Of a DNA stretch of 64,000 bases, positions 33,327-43,930 are shown one piece after another. Both the position numbers and the translations under genes were made by a program. The notes under the pieces are model-generated. The model was not told the origin of the DNA and did no database searches. It saw nothing but the letters and a program-made list of their open reading frames with translations. Source of the DNA: Pseudomonas viridiflava (lineage in GTDB: Bacteria > Pseudomonadota > Gammaproteobacteria > Pseudomonadales > Pseudomonadaceae); NCBI RefSeq assembly GCF_900582195.1, contig NZ_UTHA01000184.1, positions 1-64,000 of the forward strand, in the 5' to 3' direction. Each line of letters opens with the position of its first letter. The first letter of the stretch is position 1.

Positions 33327-34346
33327 TTAAACCGCCACCAGGCGCACGCTGGCACCTTCACCGACGCCCAGGGCTTCGGCTGCTTCCAGATCCAGAGTCA
33401 CCGGTTTGCCCGGCGCATAATCCAGCTCCAGCAGCACCGCGCGGTAATCCTGCAACTGCGCGTTGGCCACCAGATACTGGCGCCCGGCACCTTTGACCGG
33501 TTCGCCGATCTTCACCGGCACCACGCGACTCTGGGCGATCGAACGGATCCCCGAAACACGCGCATGCAGGGTCGGGCCACCGTCGAAAATGTCGATGTAA
33601 TGATCGGTCTCGAAGCCTTCGCGCATCAGGATGTCGAAGGTGATCTGCGCACGCGGGTGCACCTGGCCCATCGCCTCTTGGGCGGAATCCGGCAGCAGCG
33701 GCACGTAGATCGGGTAATGCGGCATCAGCTCGGCGAGGAACGTGCGGCTTTTCAGCCCACACAGACGCTCGGCTTCGGCGTAGTTGAGGTCGAAGAAATT
33801 GCGACCGATCGCATCCCAGAATGGCGAATCGCCGTTCTCGTCGCTGTAACCGACAATCTCGGTCACCACCGAATCAGCGAAACGCTCCGGATGGCTGGCG
33901 ACGAACAGCAAGCGGCCACGGGAATTGAGTTCCGACCACGGCGAACCGACCAGCTCGCGCTGCACGTAGAAACTGGTCAGCAAGCTGTTGCCGGTCAGGT
34001 CGTGGCACTGCGAGAGCACATGGATCTTGTTGTGGATCTTCAGCTCGCGGGACGCGTGGACGAAGGTCTCGTTGCGGAAGCTGTAGAACGGCTCCGAGTA
34101 ACCGGCCGAGGCAACAATCGCCGAGCAACCGACCAGCTTGCCGGTGGCGGTGTCTTCGAGGACGAAGAAATAGCTTTCCTCACCGTTGAAGCTCACTTCG
34201 GCGGCGAACGAAGCTTCGCTCGCAGCGATCTTGTCGCTCAGACGTTCCACGTCATCCGGCAAGGAAGTGACACCAATCGGGCTGTCCGCAGCCAGACGCT
34301 GTACCTCGCCCAGATCAGCCATTTGCGCGGGGCGCATCACCAGCAT
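33327..34346 (-). CDS. aruF: arginine/ornithine N-succinyltransferase, subunit I (alpha)
   Basis: A 339-residue paralogue and partner of AruG. It begins LVMRPAQMADLGEVQRLA and shows FFVLEDTATGKLVGCSAI and TSFYVQRELVGSPWSELN. The ATG at 34346 has AAAGGAGTGAC directly upstream and is preferred over a start 16 codons earlier. A REP doublet lies in the gap after aruC. Confidence 0.94.
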   Translation of the reverse strand: MLVMRPAQMADLGEVQRLAADSPIGVTSLPDDVERLSDKIAASEASFAAEVSFNGEESYFFVLEDTATGKLVGCSAIVASAGYSEPFYSFRNETFVHASRELKIHNKIHVLSQCHDLTGNSLLTSFYVQRELVGSPWSELNSRGRLLFVASHPERFADSVVTEIVGYSDENGDSPFWDAIGRNFFDLNYAEAERLCGLKSRTFLAELMPHYPIYVPLLPDSAQEAMGQVHPRAQITFDILMREGFETDHYIDIFDGGPTLHARVSGIRSIAQSRVVPVKIGEPVKGAGRQYLVANAQLQDYRAVLLELDYAPGKPVTLDLEAAEALGVGEGASVRLVAV

Positions 34347-34394
34347 GGTGTCACTCCTTTCTCTTATCAATTCACAGAAAAAAACACCGGACAT

Positions 34395-34484
34395 TGTGGG
34401 AGCGAGCTTGCTCGCGAAAGCGGTCCATCAGTCAGCATAGATGGCGACTGAAACTCCCTCTTCGCGAGCAAGCTCGCTCCCACA
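34395..34484. repeat. REP doublet 3
   Basis: Inverted REP units at 34395-34418 and 34461-34484 fill the gap between aruC and aruF. Confidence 0.9.
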
Positions 34485-34550
34485 ATGAATCTCACCGGCA
34501 TCAAAAATTGGGTTCGACGCCTGAAGAAACTCCAGGCGCCGAAGGGTCTA

Positions 34551-35771
34551 TCAGGCTTGCGTCAGTGCTGCGGCAGCACGTTCGAAACGGTCGAGACCGG
34601 CATCGATATCGGCGTCTTCCACCACCAGGCTCGGGGCGAAACGGATCACGTCCGGGCCGGCTTGCAGAATCATCAGGCCTTCTTTTTCAGCAGCATTGAA
34701 GATGTCTTTGGCCTTGCCTTTCCAGGCATCGCTCAGCACGCAACCAATCAACAGACCGAGACCACGCACCTGAGTGAACAGGCCGTACTTCTCGCCGATC
34801 TGCTCAAGGCGTGCCTTGAATTTATCGTGCTTGGCGTTCACGCCGTTCAGCACTTCAGGGGTGTTGATCACGTCGATCACCGCTTCCGCGACCGCGCACG
34901 CCAGCGGGTTGCCGCCGTAAGTGGTGCCGTGAGTACCGACGACCAGATGTTTGGCCAGCGCTTCGGTGGTCAGCATCGCCGCGATCGGGAAACCGCCGCC
35001 CAGGCTCTTGGCGCTGGTGAGGATGTCCGGAGTCACGCCGTAATGCTGGTAGGCGAACAGCTTGCCGCTGCGGCCCATGCCGGTTTGCACTTCGTCGAAC
35101 ACCAGCAGCGCGTTGTTCGCGTCGCACAGTTCGCGGGCACCTTGCAGGTACGCCAGTTCGGCTGGCAGCACGCCGCCCTCGCCCTGGATCGGTTCGAGCA
35201 CGACCGCACAGGTCTTGTCGGACACCGCCGCTTTCAGCGCTGCCAGGTCGTTGTAAGGCACGTGGGTGATGCCGGTGATTTTCGGGCCGAAACCGTCGGA
35301 ATACTTCGACTGGCCACCGACGTTGACGGTGAACAGGGTACGGCCGTGGAAGCTGTTCAGCGCGGCGATGATTTCGTACTTCTCGGTGCCGAAACGGTCG
35401 AACGCTACACGACGGGCCAGCTTGAACGCGGCCTCGTTGGCCTCGGCGCCCGAGTTGCAGAAGAACACGCGCTCGGCGAACGTGGCGTCGATCAGCTTGT
35501 GCGCCAGGCGCAGGGCTGGCTCGTTGGTGAACACGTTGGACACGTGCCACAGCTTGTTCGCTTGCTCGGTCAATGCACCGACCAGCGCCGGGTGTGCGTG
35601 GCCCAATACGTTAACGGCAATCCCGCCGGCGAAGTCGATCAGCTCGCGGCCGGCCTGATCCCAGACACGGGAACCGGCGCCACGCACCGGAATGAAAGCG
35701 GCAGGCGCGTAGTTGGGAACCATTACCTGGTCGAAATCGGCGCGTTGTACCGCAGCGTGCTCAACGGACAT
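34551..35771 (-). CDS. aruC: acetylornithine/succinylornithine aminotransferase
   Basis: A 406-residue class III PLP aminotransferase, third step of the pathway (succinylornithine to succinylglutamic semialdehyde). GSRVWDQAGRELIDFAGGIA opens the fold; VFDEVQTGMGRSGKLFAYQ has the PLP Asp, and SAKSLGGGFPIAAM has the Schiff-base Lys. It is first in the aru operon and follows candidate ArgR boxes, as expected for the arginine-induced operon promoter. Confidence 0.95.
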   Translation of the reverse strand: MSVEHAAVQRADFDQVMVPNYAPAAFIPVRGAGSRVWDQAGRELIDFAGGIAVNVLGHAHPALVGALTEQANKLWHVSNVFTNEPALRLAHKLIDATFAERVFFCNSGAEANEAAFKLARRVAFDRFGTEKYEIIAALNSFHGRTLFTVNVGGQSKYSDGFGPKITGITHVPYNDLAALKAAVSDKTCAVVLEPIQGEGGVLPAELAYLQGARELCDANNALLVFDEVQTGMGRSGKLFAYQHYGVTPDILTSAKSLGGGFPIAAMLTTEALAKHLVVGTHGTTYGGNPLACAVAEAVIDVINTPEVLNGVNAKHDKFKARLEQIGEKYGLFTQVRGLGLLIGCVLSDAWKGKAKDIFNAAEKEGLMILQAGPDVIRFAPSLVVEDADIDAGLDRFERAAAALTQA

Positions 35772-36075
35772 CGGAGTCTCCTGATGAGGAACACCCGCCT
35801 GGAACTGGCGAGCTTGGTGAGGATTGTAAGGACAGTTTTCAGCCCGGCCTTGTCGCCAAGCGACAACTTCTTATAGCGCAAACCCCGGATTTTCCCGGGT
35901 TTACGGCAATGCGACATATAGCGTCGCAAAGGCGCAGTTTAACTGGCGCTGCCGTTTTGCGGCAGGTCGCAGAGAATACCAACTCAACCCCGCGACAAAG
36001 ATATAAATATGTACCGCACAAGGGTGGTCCGTTCCTGATTTGCTGCGCGTTCTTTTCAATGCCAAGGAATGGCCC
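35772..36075. other. divergent promoter region of aruC and the LRR toxin gene
   Basis: 304 bases without a gene, holding the ArgR boxes listed separately and a weak hairpin (AACCCCGG/CCCGGGTT, about 35880-35901). Any control of the toxin gene is not evident. Confidence 0.5.
35850..35916 (-). promoter_or_regulatory. candidate ArgR boxes before aruC
   Basis: Two minus-strand matches to the Pseudomonas ArgR half-site TGTCGC-N8-AA lie upstream of aruC: 35901-35916 and 35850-35865. The second is part of a palindrome, so it also matches on the plus strand. ArgR is known to activate the aru operon in P. aeruginosa; the sites here are inferred from the consensus. Confidence 0.55.
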
Positions 36076-39000
36076 ATGCACCTGACTCAGCGACACCCTG
36101 CGACGACCTCGACCGTCGCCAGCGACGCGCAGCATCACGACGATCATTACCTGCCACTGAAAAACGCCGTACCCGACTGGCTCGGCAACGCGTCAGCGAG
36201 CCGCCGCCAGACATTCCGGAACAGCCTGCCCCGTCTGTCCGCGTCACTCCAATCGGCGCCCGCCGAACAGCATCAACAGATGAAGACCCTCAACGCCGCG
36301 CACTGGGCCGCGCAAAGCAAGGTCGACCAAAGCCTGGAACACCTGCAGGACGCCAGCGCCTTTGCCGAACCCTTGCTCAAAGAGGAACTGAAAAAAAACT
36401 TCGACCTGGATCTGGATGTGCGCAATACCTTCGTGCGCCTGTATATCCCCGCGACCACGCCGTGGTTTTCGCTGCGCACCGGCACACGCGCCTGGACCGT
36501 TTCTTTACTGGAGGCCGCGCTGCACAACTTTGAGGAAGCGGAAACCCGGGACGACGCCTTTGAAACTGACTCAACCTTCGTTACCCGCCCTTCCACTACC
36601 GGCCAGTTCACGACTCTGCCGGCAATCAAAGCCAAACTGAGCATCGCTGCCTTCACCAAGCTGTGCCGAAGGCTGGATATCGGTGCGCAATACAAAGCCA
36701 GTCTCGAAGACAACCTCGGCTATACCGACCCGATGGTGGCGTCCGTACTGCGCAGCAAAATAGACGAGAGCCAGAAAGCCGCGATGAAAGCCGCCCTGCA
36801 GTGGGCGCGGATGAACCGCGATGTGTCGGAAAGTTACTTTCGCTTGATCGACGCCGTGCTCGACGGCATGAAAGGTCTGTATGTCAGCGGGGCGCCAGTG
36901 GTGTGCCATGACATGGGAATGCTCTGCGCACCACTCACCGGTATCGTCGTGTTCGCTCCTGATCTGTACGTATCGCGAGACCCTGCGCGCGTGGTGGCAT
37001 ACGTCCCCGATGATCCCGAGCACCCCTTCAAGGAATACGCCTCGACCTATGAGCTGATCGCCGAACTGACGCGCCAATTGCGCTCGAAAGACTACCAGCA
37101 GTTTTTCAGCCGATTCGTGAACCACGAACATCGAGGCTTTTTCTTCAGCACCCTCAATAGCCGCTTGAGCCGAATCATGTGGCACCCGCCCGAGCCCGGC
37201 AGCTCTCAGCCCACCTGGCGCGACACCGCTGTCGAGCGGCCCGATCTGCAAACCACGCTGACTCCGTTCCACGACGATGTGTGGCAGCACCTCTATCAAG
37301 CGAAACTGAACAAGATCTTCAATGACGCCCGAGTGATCGCCGTGCCTACCGCCGTGGTGGACCAGAAAGCGCGCTGGGCCTTCTGGGATTCGGTGAGCAA
37401 CATCATCTCCACCATCGTGCAGACCGCCGCACTGATCGTTGCGCCGTTCGTGCCGGTCCTGGGTGAAGCCATGATGGCGTACATGGCCTATCAAATGCTC
37501 GACGAGGCCTTCGAGGGCATCGTCGAATGGGGACAAGGCCGTACCACCGAAGCCTTCGGGCACCTGATGGGCACTGTCGAGTCACTGGTTCAACTGGGCA
37601 TCTTCGGTATCGGTGGCGCGATTGGCGCTGCTGAGTTTCGCAAGGTCTTGCCCAAGGAAATCGTCGCCTTCATCGACCGCTTCAAGCCCGTGCAACTGGC
37701 CAATGGCGAGACCCGCTACTGGGATCCCGATCTGGCCCGCTACCAACAGACGGCCGCGCCCGATGCGAACTCCAAACCCAACGAACTGGGCCTGCATGCT
37801 CATCAAGGCAAGCAGCTGCTGCCACTCGAGAACGCTCATTTTGCAGTGAACGAAAGTCCGGTTCCCGGCCAGTACCGCATCGAACACCCGACCCGCCCCG
37901 ACGCCTACCAACCCATGATCCGCCACAACGGCTCCGGCGCCTGGCATACAGAACTGGAGCAACCTCTGGAGTGGGACACCGACACGGCGCTCAGACGAAT
38001 CAGCCCCACAGTCGAGTCGTTCTCGCCAACCGAGCGCGAGACGATTCTGCGAGTCAGCGGTGTCGAAGAGGACACCGTGCGCAAGATGCATGTCGATCAG
38101 CAAACACCTCCGCCACTGCTGGCCGACAGCATCCAGCGCTTCAAGATCGATCAGCAACTGCAGCGTTTGATCGATCAGCTTGAAAGCGATAGGGCCGAAG
38201 AGTTCCTGCGGGCCGATCCCGTGACCCAACTGCAACTGCTGACACAGCACGGTCGCTGGCCGGGCAACCAACGGCTGCGCCTGGTCGATCAACAGGGCGA
38301 ACTGATCTGGCAATCTTCGGCGGACGAAACCTTGTCGCTGACCGAACTTGATCAAAGCCGTCTGATCGGCGGCGATCTGCTCAAGACGCTGCTGGGCTCC
38401 CTCGATGAGCAGCAAATCAAAGCCTTGCTCGCAGAGCCTTTTGGCGGGCCGACACCATCACTGGAAGTTCGCAGCCAGATTCTGCGCAAGCAACTGGCTC
38501 ATCTGGCCCGACGCCACCGCAGCGCGCTGTTCGAAACGCGCTACCAGGCGCTCCAGCAGATCGATGACCCGTTGGCGCAAACACTCGTCGAGCACGATCC
38601 CACGTTACCGGCCAGCATTACCCGCGAACTGCTCGATACCGCCAGCGGCAGCGAACTGATGCAGATCAGCGAGGGCGAGTTGCCGCCGCGCCAACAGGCA
38701 CTCATGCAACTGGCCCATCAGGAAGTGCGCGTGACCCGCGCCTACGAAGGGCTGGAGCTGAACGCCTTGAGCAATGCCGATTCCGATTCCCTTGCACTGC
38801 ACAGTCTCAAGCTGTTGCCGGGCTGGAGCGGCGATGTGCACCTCGAAATCCGTGACGGACGTTACGAGGGGTCGGTACTCGACAGCATCGGTCGCGAAGA
38901 TGCACCCGCTCGGAAAGTACTGGTTCGCCAGCACGACGGCCGCTATCAACCTTACGACGATCGCGGCCAGGAACTGCATTCGGCCACGGATTTCTACTCC

Positions 39001-42000
39001 GGCCTGTTGTACGCATTACCGGACGGCGAACGTCAGAGTCTGAACCTGCAGATCGGCCAGAGTGATGCACTGAAAGCGGCGATTCGAGAGCGCACACTGG
39101 AGCGCCAGGCGCTACGCACCGTACTGTTCGAGGCGCCGGTCAGCCAACCCGCCGTAGACACGCTGCGCCTGGCAGGCTTCGGAAACGAACAATTGGGCAT
39201 GCCAAGGCCTATTGAACATCCCGACTTTTTTGAAGCGGGTGAGCTTGGCGCCGTCGGTATAGTCCAACAGGACTACCTGGTCACTTTAGGTCAGCCAATT
39301 GCCAGTCCCGAGCAGCGCGTGCAGGCGATCTATCGAGGCATGTCCAATGAGGAAGCACGCAATTTCGCTGCGGGTTTTCAGAATGATCCGGCGGCGTTCA
39401 ACGCCGAACTGACCAAGCGTCGAATCGAGTACGGCAAACTCAGTGACGACTTGCGCCAGTGGGAACTCGACGTCCCCGCCAACGATCCGCTCAGTGGCCT
39501 GCCGTTAACCTACATCGAACGCCGGGTAGCCCTGCAAAATCGTGCCCGTTTCAGCGACGCGCTTCTACGTAGCTGGCGTAGAGAAACCCGTGGGCCTGCC
39601 GGACACATGCTACAGATTGCCCACCCGATACTGGGTGACCTGCCCACGCTGGAAGCGGACTTCAGCCACATCCGCATGGTCTCCATCAAGGGCAGCATCA
39701 AAACCACAGCGGTGGACGCGTTCATGCAACGCTTCCCGGGCTTGTGGTACCTGGATGCGCAATACCTCAACTTGCCACGCCTGCCTCAGTCCCTGGCGTC
39801 AATGCCGGAACTACGCCAGCTGATCCTGCGTGACTGTGGCATCAACCATTCGGCTGAGAACCAGGCGATATTGGGATCATTAACCAAGCTTTCGTTGCTG
39901 GATCTGCGCGGCAATCCATTGGGTGCGCTGCCCGATATCAGCGCGATGCCTGCGTTGCGTCACATCAATCTGACGAACACGGGCATTTCCACACTGCCGG
40001 ACAACCTGCTCGATCACCCACAACTGATCACCGGCAGTTTCAATGGCAACCAGATCACCACCATACCCGACGATTTTTTCAACCTGGCCAGCTCCCTCAG
40101 CGACGGTTTCGGTTTTGCCGACAACCCGCTTTCGGCCGCTACCCGAGAAAAAATCAAAACGTTCTATAACCACTCCGGCAGGCACTTCGGAGTACGCGCG
40201 GAGGCAGCAGATGTTCTGCGCACCACCACGCTGTTTCCCAGACTGGATACCGAACAGGCCAGTGAGATGCTGTATCGGCTGCCCGGCACATTGGCTGATG
40301 GCCGAGCCCAGCTCGCCAGTTGGGAAGCTGAGTTCACAACGTTGAAGAGCGAACTCGGCGAATGGGTCTATCAGATTCCTGCACTAGACCCGGTATTTGG
40401 ACGCCCCCTGACGCTGGAGGAGCAAGCACTGGAACGCAATGCGAGGACCGAATTCCGGCAAAGCCTGGAGCAGTTCTGGCGCTCCCGATCGGCGACCTTC
40501 AGAGACGGCGATCTGTCAGCCACGCTTGACTTCATTGGCGACCTGCCGGCCTTGAGCGCCAATTTCGATCATGTTTCCAGGCTCACGCTGAGGGGCAATA
40601 AAAACATCTCTGCGACGCTGCCGTTCATTCAACGCTTTCAGAATCTGACCACGCTGGCGTTGCACGCCTTCGATCTGGAGCCGGTTGCGCTTTCACAGGT
40701 CAGGATGCCTCGCCTCAACGTTTTGGAACTCAACGATTGCGGCATCGTGCTGACGCCTGAAAACCAGACGGCACTGGTTTCCCTCAACGACTTGCATACG
40801 CTGGATCTGAGCAGCAACCCCCTGGGGACCTTCCCCAACCTGACCTTCTTCCCTGACCTGACTTACCTTGACCTTTCCAACTGCGGTCTCAACGTATTGC
40901 CTGACGGACTGGACACTCATCCAAAATTGCGCACAGCCATTTTCAGCGGCAACCGCATCAGCGAAATCCCCGATGTGTTGTTCGAGCTGTCGCCCAATCA
41001 GGGTGACGGCTTGGACTTTTCCGATAACCCACTGTCGGCCGCCACACGCGACAAGGTGAAAACCTATTACCGGCGCACCGGATTAGACTTCGACGTGCGA
41101 GCCGAAAACGCCGACATCGCCCTCATGCGCGAACTGTTCCCGTCTCTGGACGAGCAAGAGGCCAGCGATGTGATCTACGATTTGCCCGGCACTCTGGCCG
41201 ATAGCCGGACTCAACTCGCGGCCTGGAGGACGGAGCTAGACCAGCTGACAACAGACCTGACTTCGTGGGCGCCGCAGGTCCCAAGCGTGCACCCTGTTAC
41301 CGGTCAGGCTCTTACTGCCATCGAGCTGTTTGACCAGTACGCCGCCCGCTCCGAGTTCGGCCAACAGCTGGAGCGATTCTGGCGCCACAGATCCAGCACC
41401 TCAGGAATGCGTGCGGATTATTTCGAGGCCGACATGCGGTTCTTTGGTGACCTGCCCCAACTGACGACGGACTTCACTCATGTGTCAGGTATCAAGCTTA
41501 AAGGTAACGCCGCCATTGGCGCCCCGGGCGCGTTTATCGATTTGTTTGGCAACGTGCGTGAGCTGGACCTGCATCAGTTCCCGCTTGGTGAAATACCTCA
41601 GGCCGTGACTCGCCTGCCAAACCTCACCGAACTCACATTGAGAGACTGTGCAGTGACGCTCACCCCTGCCGACCAGAACACACTTGCCACACTCGGCAAC
41701 CTCGAACTGCTGGACCTGAGTCGCAATCCACTGGCAGCGATACCCGACCTTCAGCCCCTGCCGGCCTTGCGAGACATCCTGCTGTCCAATAGCGGCATCA
41801 CGGCCCTGCCCAACGGATTCGCCGATCACCCGAACCTGAAAAACGCCTTGTTGAACGGCAACCGCATCACCGATCTGCCCGACACCTTTTTCAGCCTGGA
41901 TCAGGACCTCGCCGACGGGGTCAATCTGTCAAGCAACCCGCTTTCCCTGGCCACTCGCGAACGCATCAAGACCTATTATGTCGAGAACGGGCGCTATTTT

Positions 42001-43893
42001 GACGTCATGCCGGACGCCGGCGACCTGGCCAGCGCGCAACGACTGTTTCCCGGTATGGACATCGACGATGCCAGTCACATGATCTATCACCTGCCTGGCA
42101 CATTGCAGGCCGGTACGGCTCAACTACTGCGCTGGGAGGCGGAAATCCTCCAGATGATCAATGATTTGAACGTCTGGTCCGAAAACGTGCCGGTGCGCAA
42201 CTCCGCGACCGGTGAAATACTGAGCACATCTGAACAAGTACGTGAACGATTCAAAAGAAGAGAGTTCAGTCAAAGCCTGGAAACGTTCTGGCGCAGCAGG
42301 AGTTCCGACCAGACCTTAAGGCTCAACTCACTCAATATCGAAGCCTCCTTCGTGGGCGAACTGCCGTCGCTGACTGCCGATTTCAGCCACGTTACCAACT
42401 TGAGCCTCCACGGCAACGAGGCGTTGAACGCGCCGGACAGTTTCCTGGCGCAGTTCAGTGGGTTAAGGAAGCTGGAAATGCACAACTTCACCCTGGGTCG
42501 CATCCCCCAGTCCCTGGCACTGATAACACCGCTCGAAACGCTGACGTTGAGCAGTTGCGGCGTCGTGATGGACGCATCGGGACAGACGACTCTTGCCGCG
42601 ATGACCCGATTGAAAGGACTGGATCTGTACCACAACCCCTTGGGTACAGCGCCGGACGTCAGCTCCCTACAGGCGCTGTCGACACTGGATTTTTCCCGCA
42701 CGGGTATCCGTCAGATTCCCGCCGGCGTCGGACAATTGCCTCGTCTGCGCGAAGCGCTCCTTAGCGAAAACGCCATTGTGGAACTGCCGCAAGACCTGCA
42801 TGGCCTTGTTGTAAACGGCGTGGTCCTGAGGGCCAATCCGCTGTCCATAGCCTCAAGAGACCGGATAAAGCTCAATTACCAGTTCACTTACCAGAACATG
42901 GGCGTTGCGGCTGATCAGGAGGACATTGCCCTGGCACGGGCGCTGTACCCCGACATCAGTGAAGCCAACGCCAATAGTCTGATCTATCGCCTGCCTGGGA
43001 CAATGGCTGAGGGACGTGTCGAGTTACTGCGTCGCCAGAACGACCTCACAACCCTGCTTGGCGAGCTAGACGCGTGGACGAGAGAGGTGCCGCGTGATCC
43101 GGTCACCGGTAGCAACCTCGGGGAGCAGGAACTGCAGCAGGAAAATGCCCGGCGCACGGAATTCAGGAATACTCTGGAAGAAAGCTTGCGCGTGGCTCCG
43201 ATAGGTCTGGTCCGTTCAGACTTTGCACTCGACCTGTCCTTCATCGGTGAACTGCCAAAGCTGAGCGGCCGCTTCGAGCAGACCAAGGCACTGAGACTGA
43301 CGAGTACCGCTCGTGTACATCCGCAGGTTGAGCCGTTGCTCGAACTGTTCCCGAAGCTGAAATCACTCGATATTCGCGACTATCAACTGAACGCGATTCC
43401 CGAGCCAGTCTTCAACATGAACAACCTGACCGACCTGCAACTGCCCCTGTGCCGCATCGAACTGACGGAACAAAGCATGAATGCACTGGCAACCCTGGAG
43501 AAACTGCAAACGCTGGATTTGAGTCACAACCCGCTGGGTCGGACACCCGACCTGAGAAACCTCAAGGCGTGTGAAACGCTGCGATTGAACAACACCGGAC
43601 TGACCGACGTTCCGGTGGGTCTGTTTGATCTGCCGCGGCTGAGCTACGCGAGTCTCTCCGATAACGCCATTACCGAGCTTCCCGACCCACTGCCTCTTGC
43701 TGCTGACGGCAGAGCGATCACCTACAACTTCAGTAACAATCCATTGAGCCCGCAGAGTCAGAGGAGTCTGAGCATTTACAACACAGCCAATGAGTCACGA
43801 CTGGCTGAGGAGCGCAAGCGTTGGTTCAGAGTTGGTCAAGAGCTCGACGACTTCAGGGATTCAGATTTCTCCGACGGTGAAGAACAACCCTGA
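36076..43893 (+). CDS. giant toxin-like protein with five LRR units (DUF6543/dermonecrotic-toxin-like)
   Basis: A 2605-residue protein. The N-terminal part (about 1-1100) resembles the DUF6543 toxin-like region found in Pseudomonas LRR proteins and contains hydrophobic segments at about 440-478 and 501-521 that could insert into a membrane. From about 1085, five tandem units follow, each about 110 helical residues (marks: LFP, LPGTLAD, FWRSRS) plus about 190 residues of leucine-rich repeats (marks: GDLP, LDLSxNPLG, SNNPLS); the LRR parts begin near 1187, 1488, 1791, 2094 and 2391. It ends in an acidic tail. Relatives often end in a NEL ubiquitin-ligase domain; I see no CxD catalytic motif here. 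No signal peptide. The ATG at 36076 has AAGGA eight bases upstream. It lies opposite the aot/aru genes. Confidence 0.8.
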   Translation: MHLTQRHPATTSTVASDAQHHDDHYLPLKNAVPDWLGNASASRRQTFRNSLPRLSASLQSAPAEQHQQMKTLNAAHWAAQSKVDQSLEHLQDASAFAEPLLKEELKKNFDLDLDVRNTFVRLYIPATTPWFSLRTGTRAWTVSLLEAALHNFEEAETRDDAFETDSTFVTRPSTTGQFTTLPAIKAKLSIAAFTKLCRRLDIGAQYKASLEDNLGYTDPMVASVLRSKIDESQKAAMKAALQWARMNRDVSESYFRLIDAVLDGMKGLYVSGAPVVCHDMGMLCAPLTGIVVFAPDLYVSRDPARVVAYVPDDPEHPFKEYASTYELIAELTRQLRSKDYQQFFSRFVNHEHRGFFFSTLNSRLSRIMWHPPEPGSSQPTWRDTAVERPDLQTTLTPFHDDVWQHLYQAKLNKIFNDARVIAVPTAVVDQKARWAFWDSVSNIISTIVQTAALIVAPFVPVLGEAMMAYMAYQMLDEAFEGIVEWGQGRTTEAFGHLMGTVESLVQLGIFGIGGAIGAAEFRKVLPKEIVAFIDRFKPVQLANGETRYWDPDLARYQQTAAPDANSKPNELGLHAHQGKQLLPLENAHFAVNESPVPGQYRIEHPTRPDAYQPMIRHNGSGAWHTELEQPLEWDTDTALRRISPTVESFSPTERETILRVSGVEEDTVRKMHVDQQTPPPLLADSIQRFKIDQQLQRLIDQLESDRAEEFLRADPVTQLQLLTQHGRWPGNQRLRLVDQQGELIWQSSADETLSLTELDQSRLIGGDLLKTLLGSLDEQQIKALLAEPFGGPTPSLEVRSQILRKQLAHLARRHRSALFETRYQALQQIDDPLAQTLVEHDPTLPASITRELLDTASGSELMQISEGELPPRQQALMQLAHQEVRVTRAYEGLELNALSNADSDSLALHSLKLLPGWSGDVHLEIRDGRYEGSVLDSIGREDAPARKVLVRQHDGRYQPYDDRGQELHSATDFYSGLLYALPDGERQSLNLQIGQSDALKAAIRERTLERQALRTVLFEAPVSQPAVDTLRLAGFGNEQLGMPRPIEHPDFFEAGELGAVGIVQQDYLVTLGQPIASPEQRVQAIYRGMSNEEARNFAAGFQNDPAAFNAELTKRRIEYGKLSDDLRQWELDVPANDPLSGLPLTYIERRVALQNRARFSDALLRSWRRETRGPAGHMLQIAHPILGDLPTLEADFSHIRMVSIKGSIKTTAVDAFMQRFPGLWYLDAQYLNLPRLPQSLASMPELRQLILRDCGINHSAENQAILGSLTKLSLLDLRGNPLGALPDISAMPALRHINLTNTGISTLPDNLLDHPQLITGSFNGNQITTIPDDFFNLASSLSDGFGFADNPLSAATREKIKTFYNHSGRHFGVRAEAADVLRTTTLFPRLDTEQASEMLYRLPGTLADGRAQLASWEAEFTTLKSELGEWVYQIPALDPVFGRPLTLEEQALERNARTEFRQSLEQFWRSRSATFRDGDLSATLDFIGDLPALSANFDHVSRLTLRGNKNISATLPFIQRFQNLTTLALHAFDLEPVALSQVRMPRLNVLELNDCGIVLTPENQTALVSLNDLHTLDLSSNPLGTFPNLTFFPDLTYLDLSNCGLNVLPDGLDTHPKLRTAIFSGNRISEIPDVLFELSPNQGDGLDFSDNPLSAATRDKVKTYYRRTGLDFDVRAENADIALMRELFPSLDEQEASDVIYDLPGTLADSRTQLAAWRTELDQLTTDLTSWAPQVPSVHPVTGQALTAIELFDQYAARSEFGQQLERFWRHRSSTSGMRADYFEADMRFFGDLPQLTTDFTHVSGIKLKGNAAIGAPGAFIDLFGNVRELDLHQFPLGEIPQAVTRLPNLTELTLRDCAVTLTPADQNTLATLGNLELLDLSRNPLAAIPDLQPLPALRDILLSNSGITALPNGFADHPNLKNALLNGNRITDLPDTFFSLDQDLADGVNLSSNPLSLATRERIKTYYVENGRYFDVMPDAGDLASAQRLFPGMDIDDASHMIYHLPGTLQAGTAQLLRWEAEILQMINDLNVWSENVPVRNSATGEILSTSEQVRERFKRREFSQSLETFWRSRSSDQTLRLNSLNIEASFVGELPSLTADFSHVTNLSLHGNEALNAPDSFLAQFSGLRKLEMHNFTLGRIPQSLALITPLETLTLSSCGVVMDASGQTTLAAMTRLKGLDLYHNPLGTAPDVSSLQALSTLDFSRTGIRQIPAGVGQLPRLREALLSENAIVELPQDLHGLVVNGVVLRANPLSIASRDRIKLNYQFTYQNMGVAADQEDIALARALYPDISEANANSLIYRLPGTMAEGRVELLRRQNDLTTLLGELDAWTREVPRDPVTGSNLGEQELQQENARRTEFRNTLEESLRVAPIGLVRSDFALDLSFIGELPKLSGRFEQTKALRLTSTARVHPQVEPLLELFPKLKSLDIRDYQLNAIPEPVFNMNNLTDLQLPLCRIELTEQSMNALATLEKLQTLDLSHNPLGRTPDLRNLKACETLRLNNTGLTDVPVGLFDLPRLSYASLSDNAITELPDPLPLAADGRAITYNFSNNPLSPQSQRSLSIYNTANESRLAEERKRWFRVGQELDDFRDSDFSDGEEQP

Positions 43894-43930
43894 GCACAGT
43901 GATCATCGGTTAGCGCTGACTTCCCCTTGC

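Noticed and set aside
36069..43286. Numerous frames inside the giant LRR gene on both strands
   Set aside because: All lie under one continuous 2605-codon frame with periodic LRR units.
36076..43893. NEL-type ubiquitin ligase call
   Set aside because: Related LRR proteins carry it, but no CxD motif or NEL-like C-terminus is visible here.
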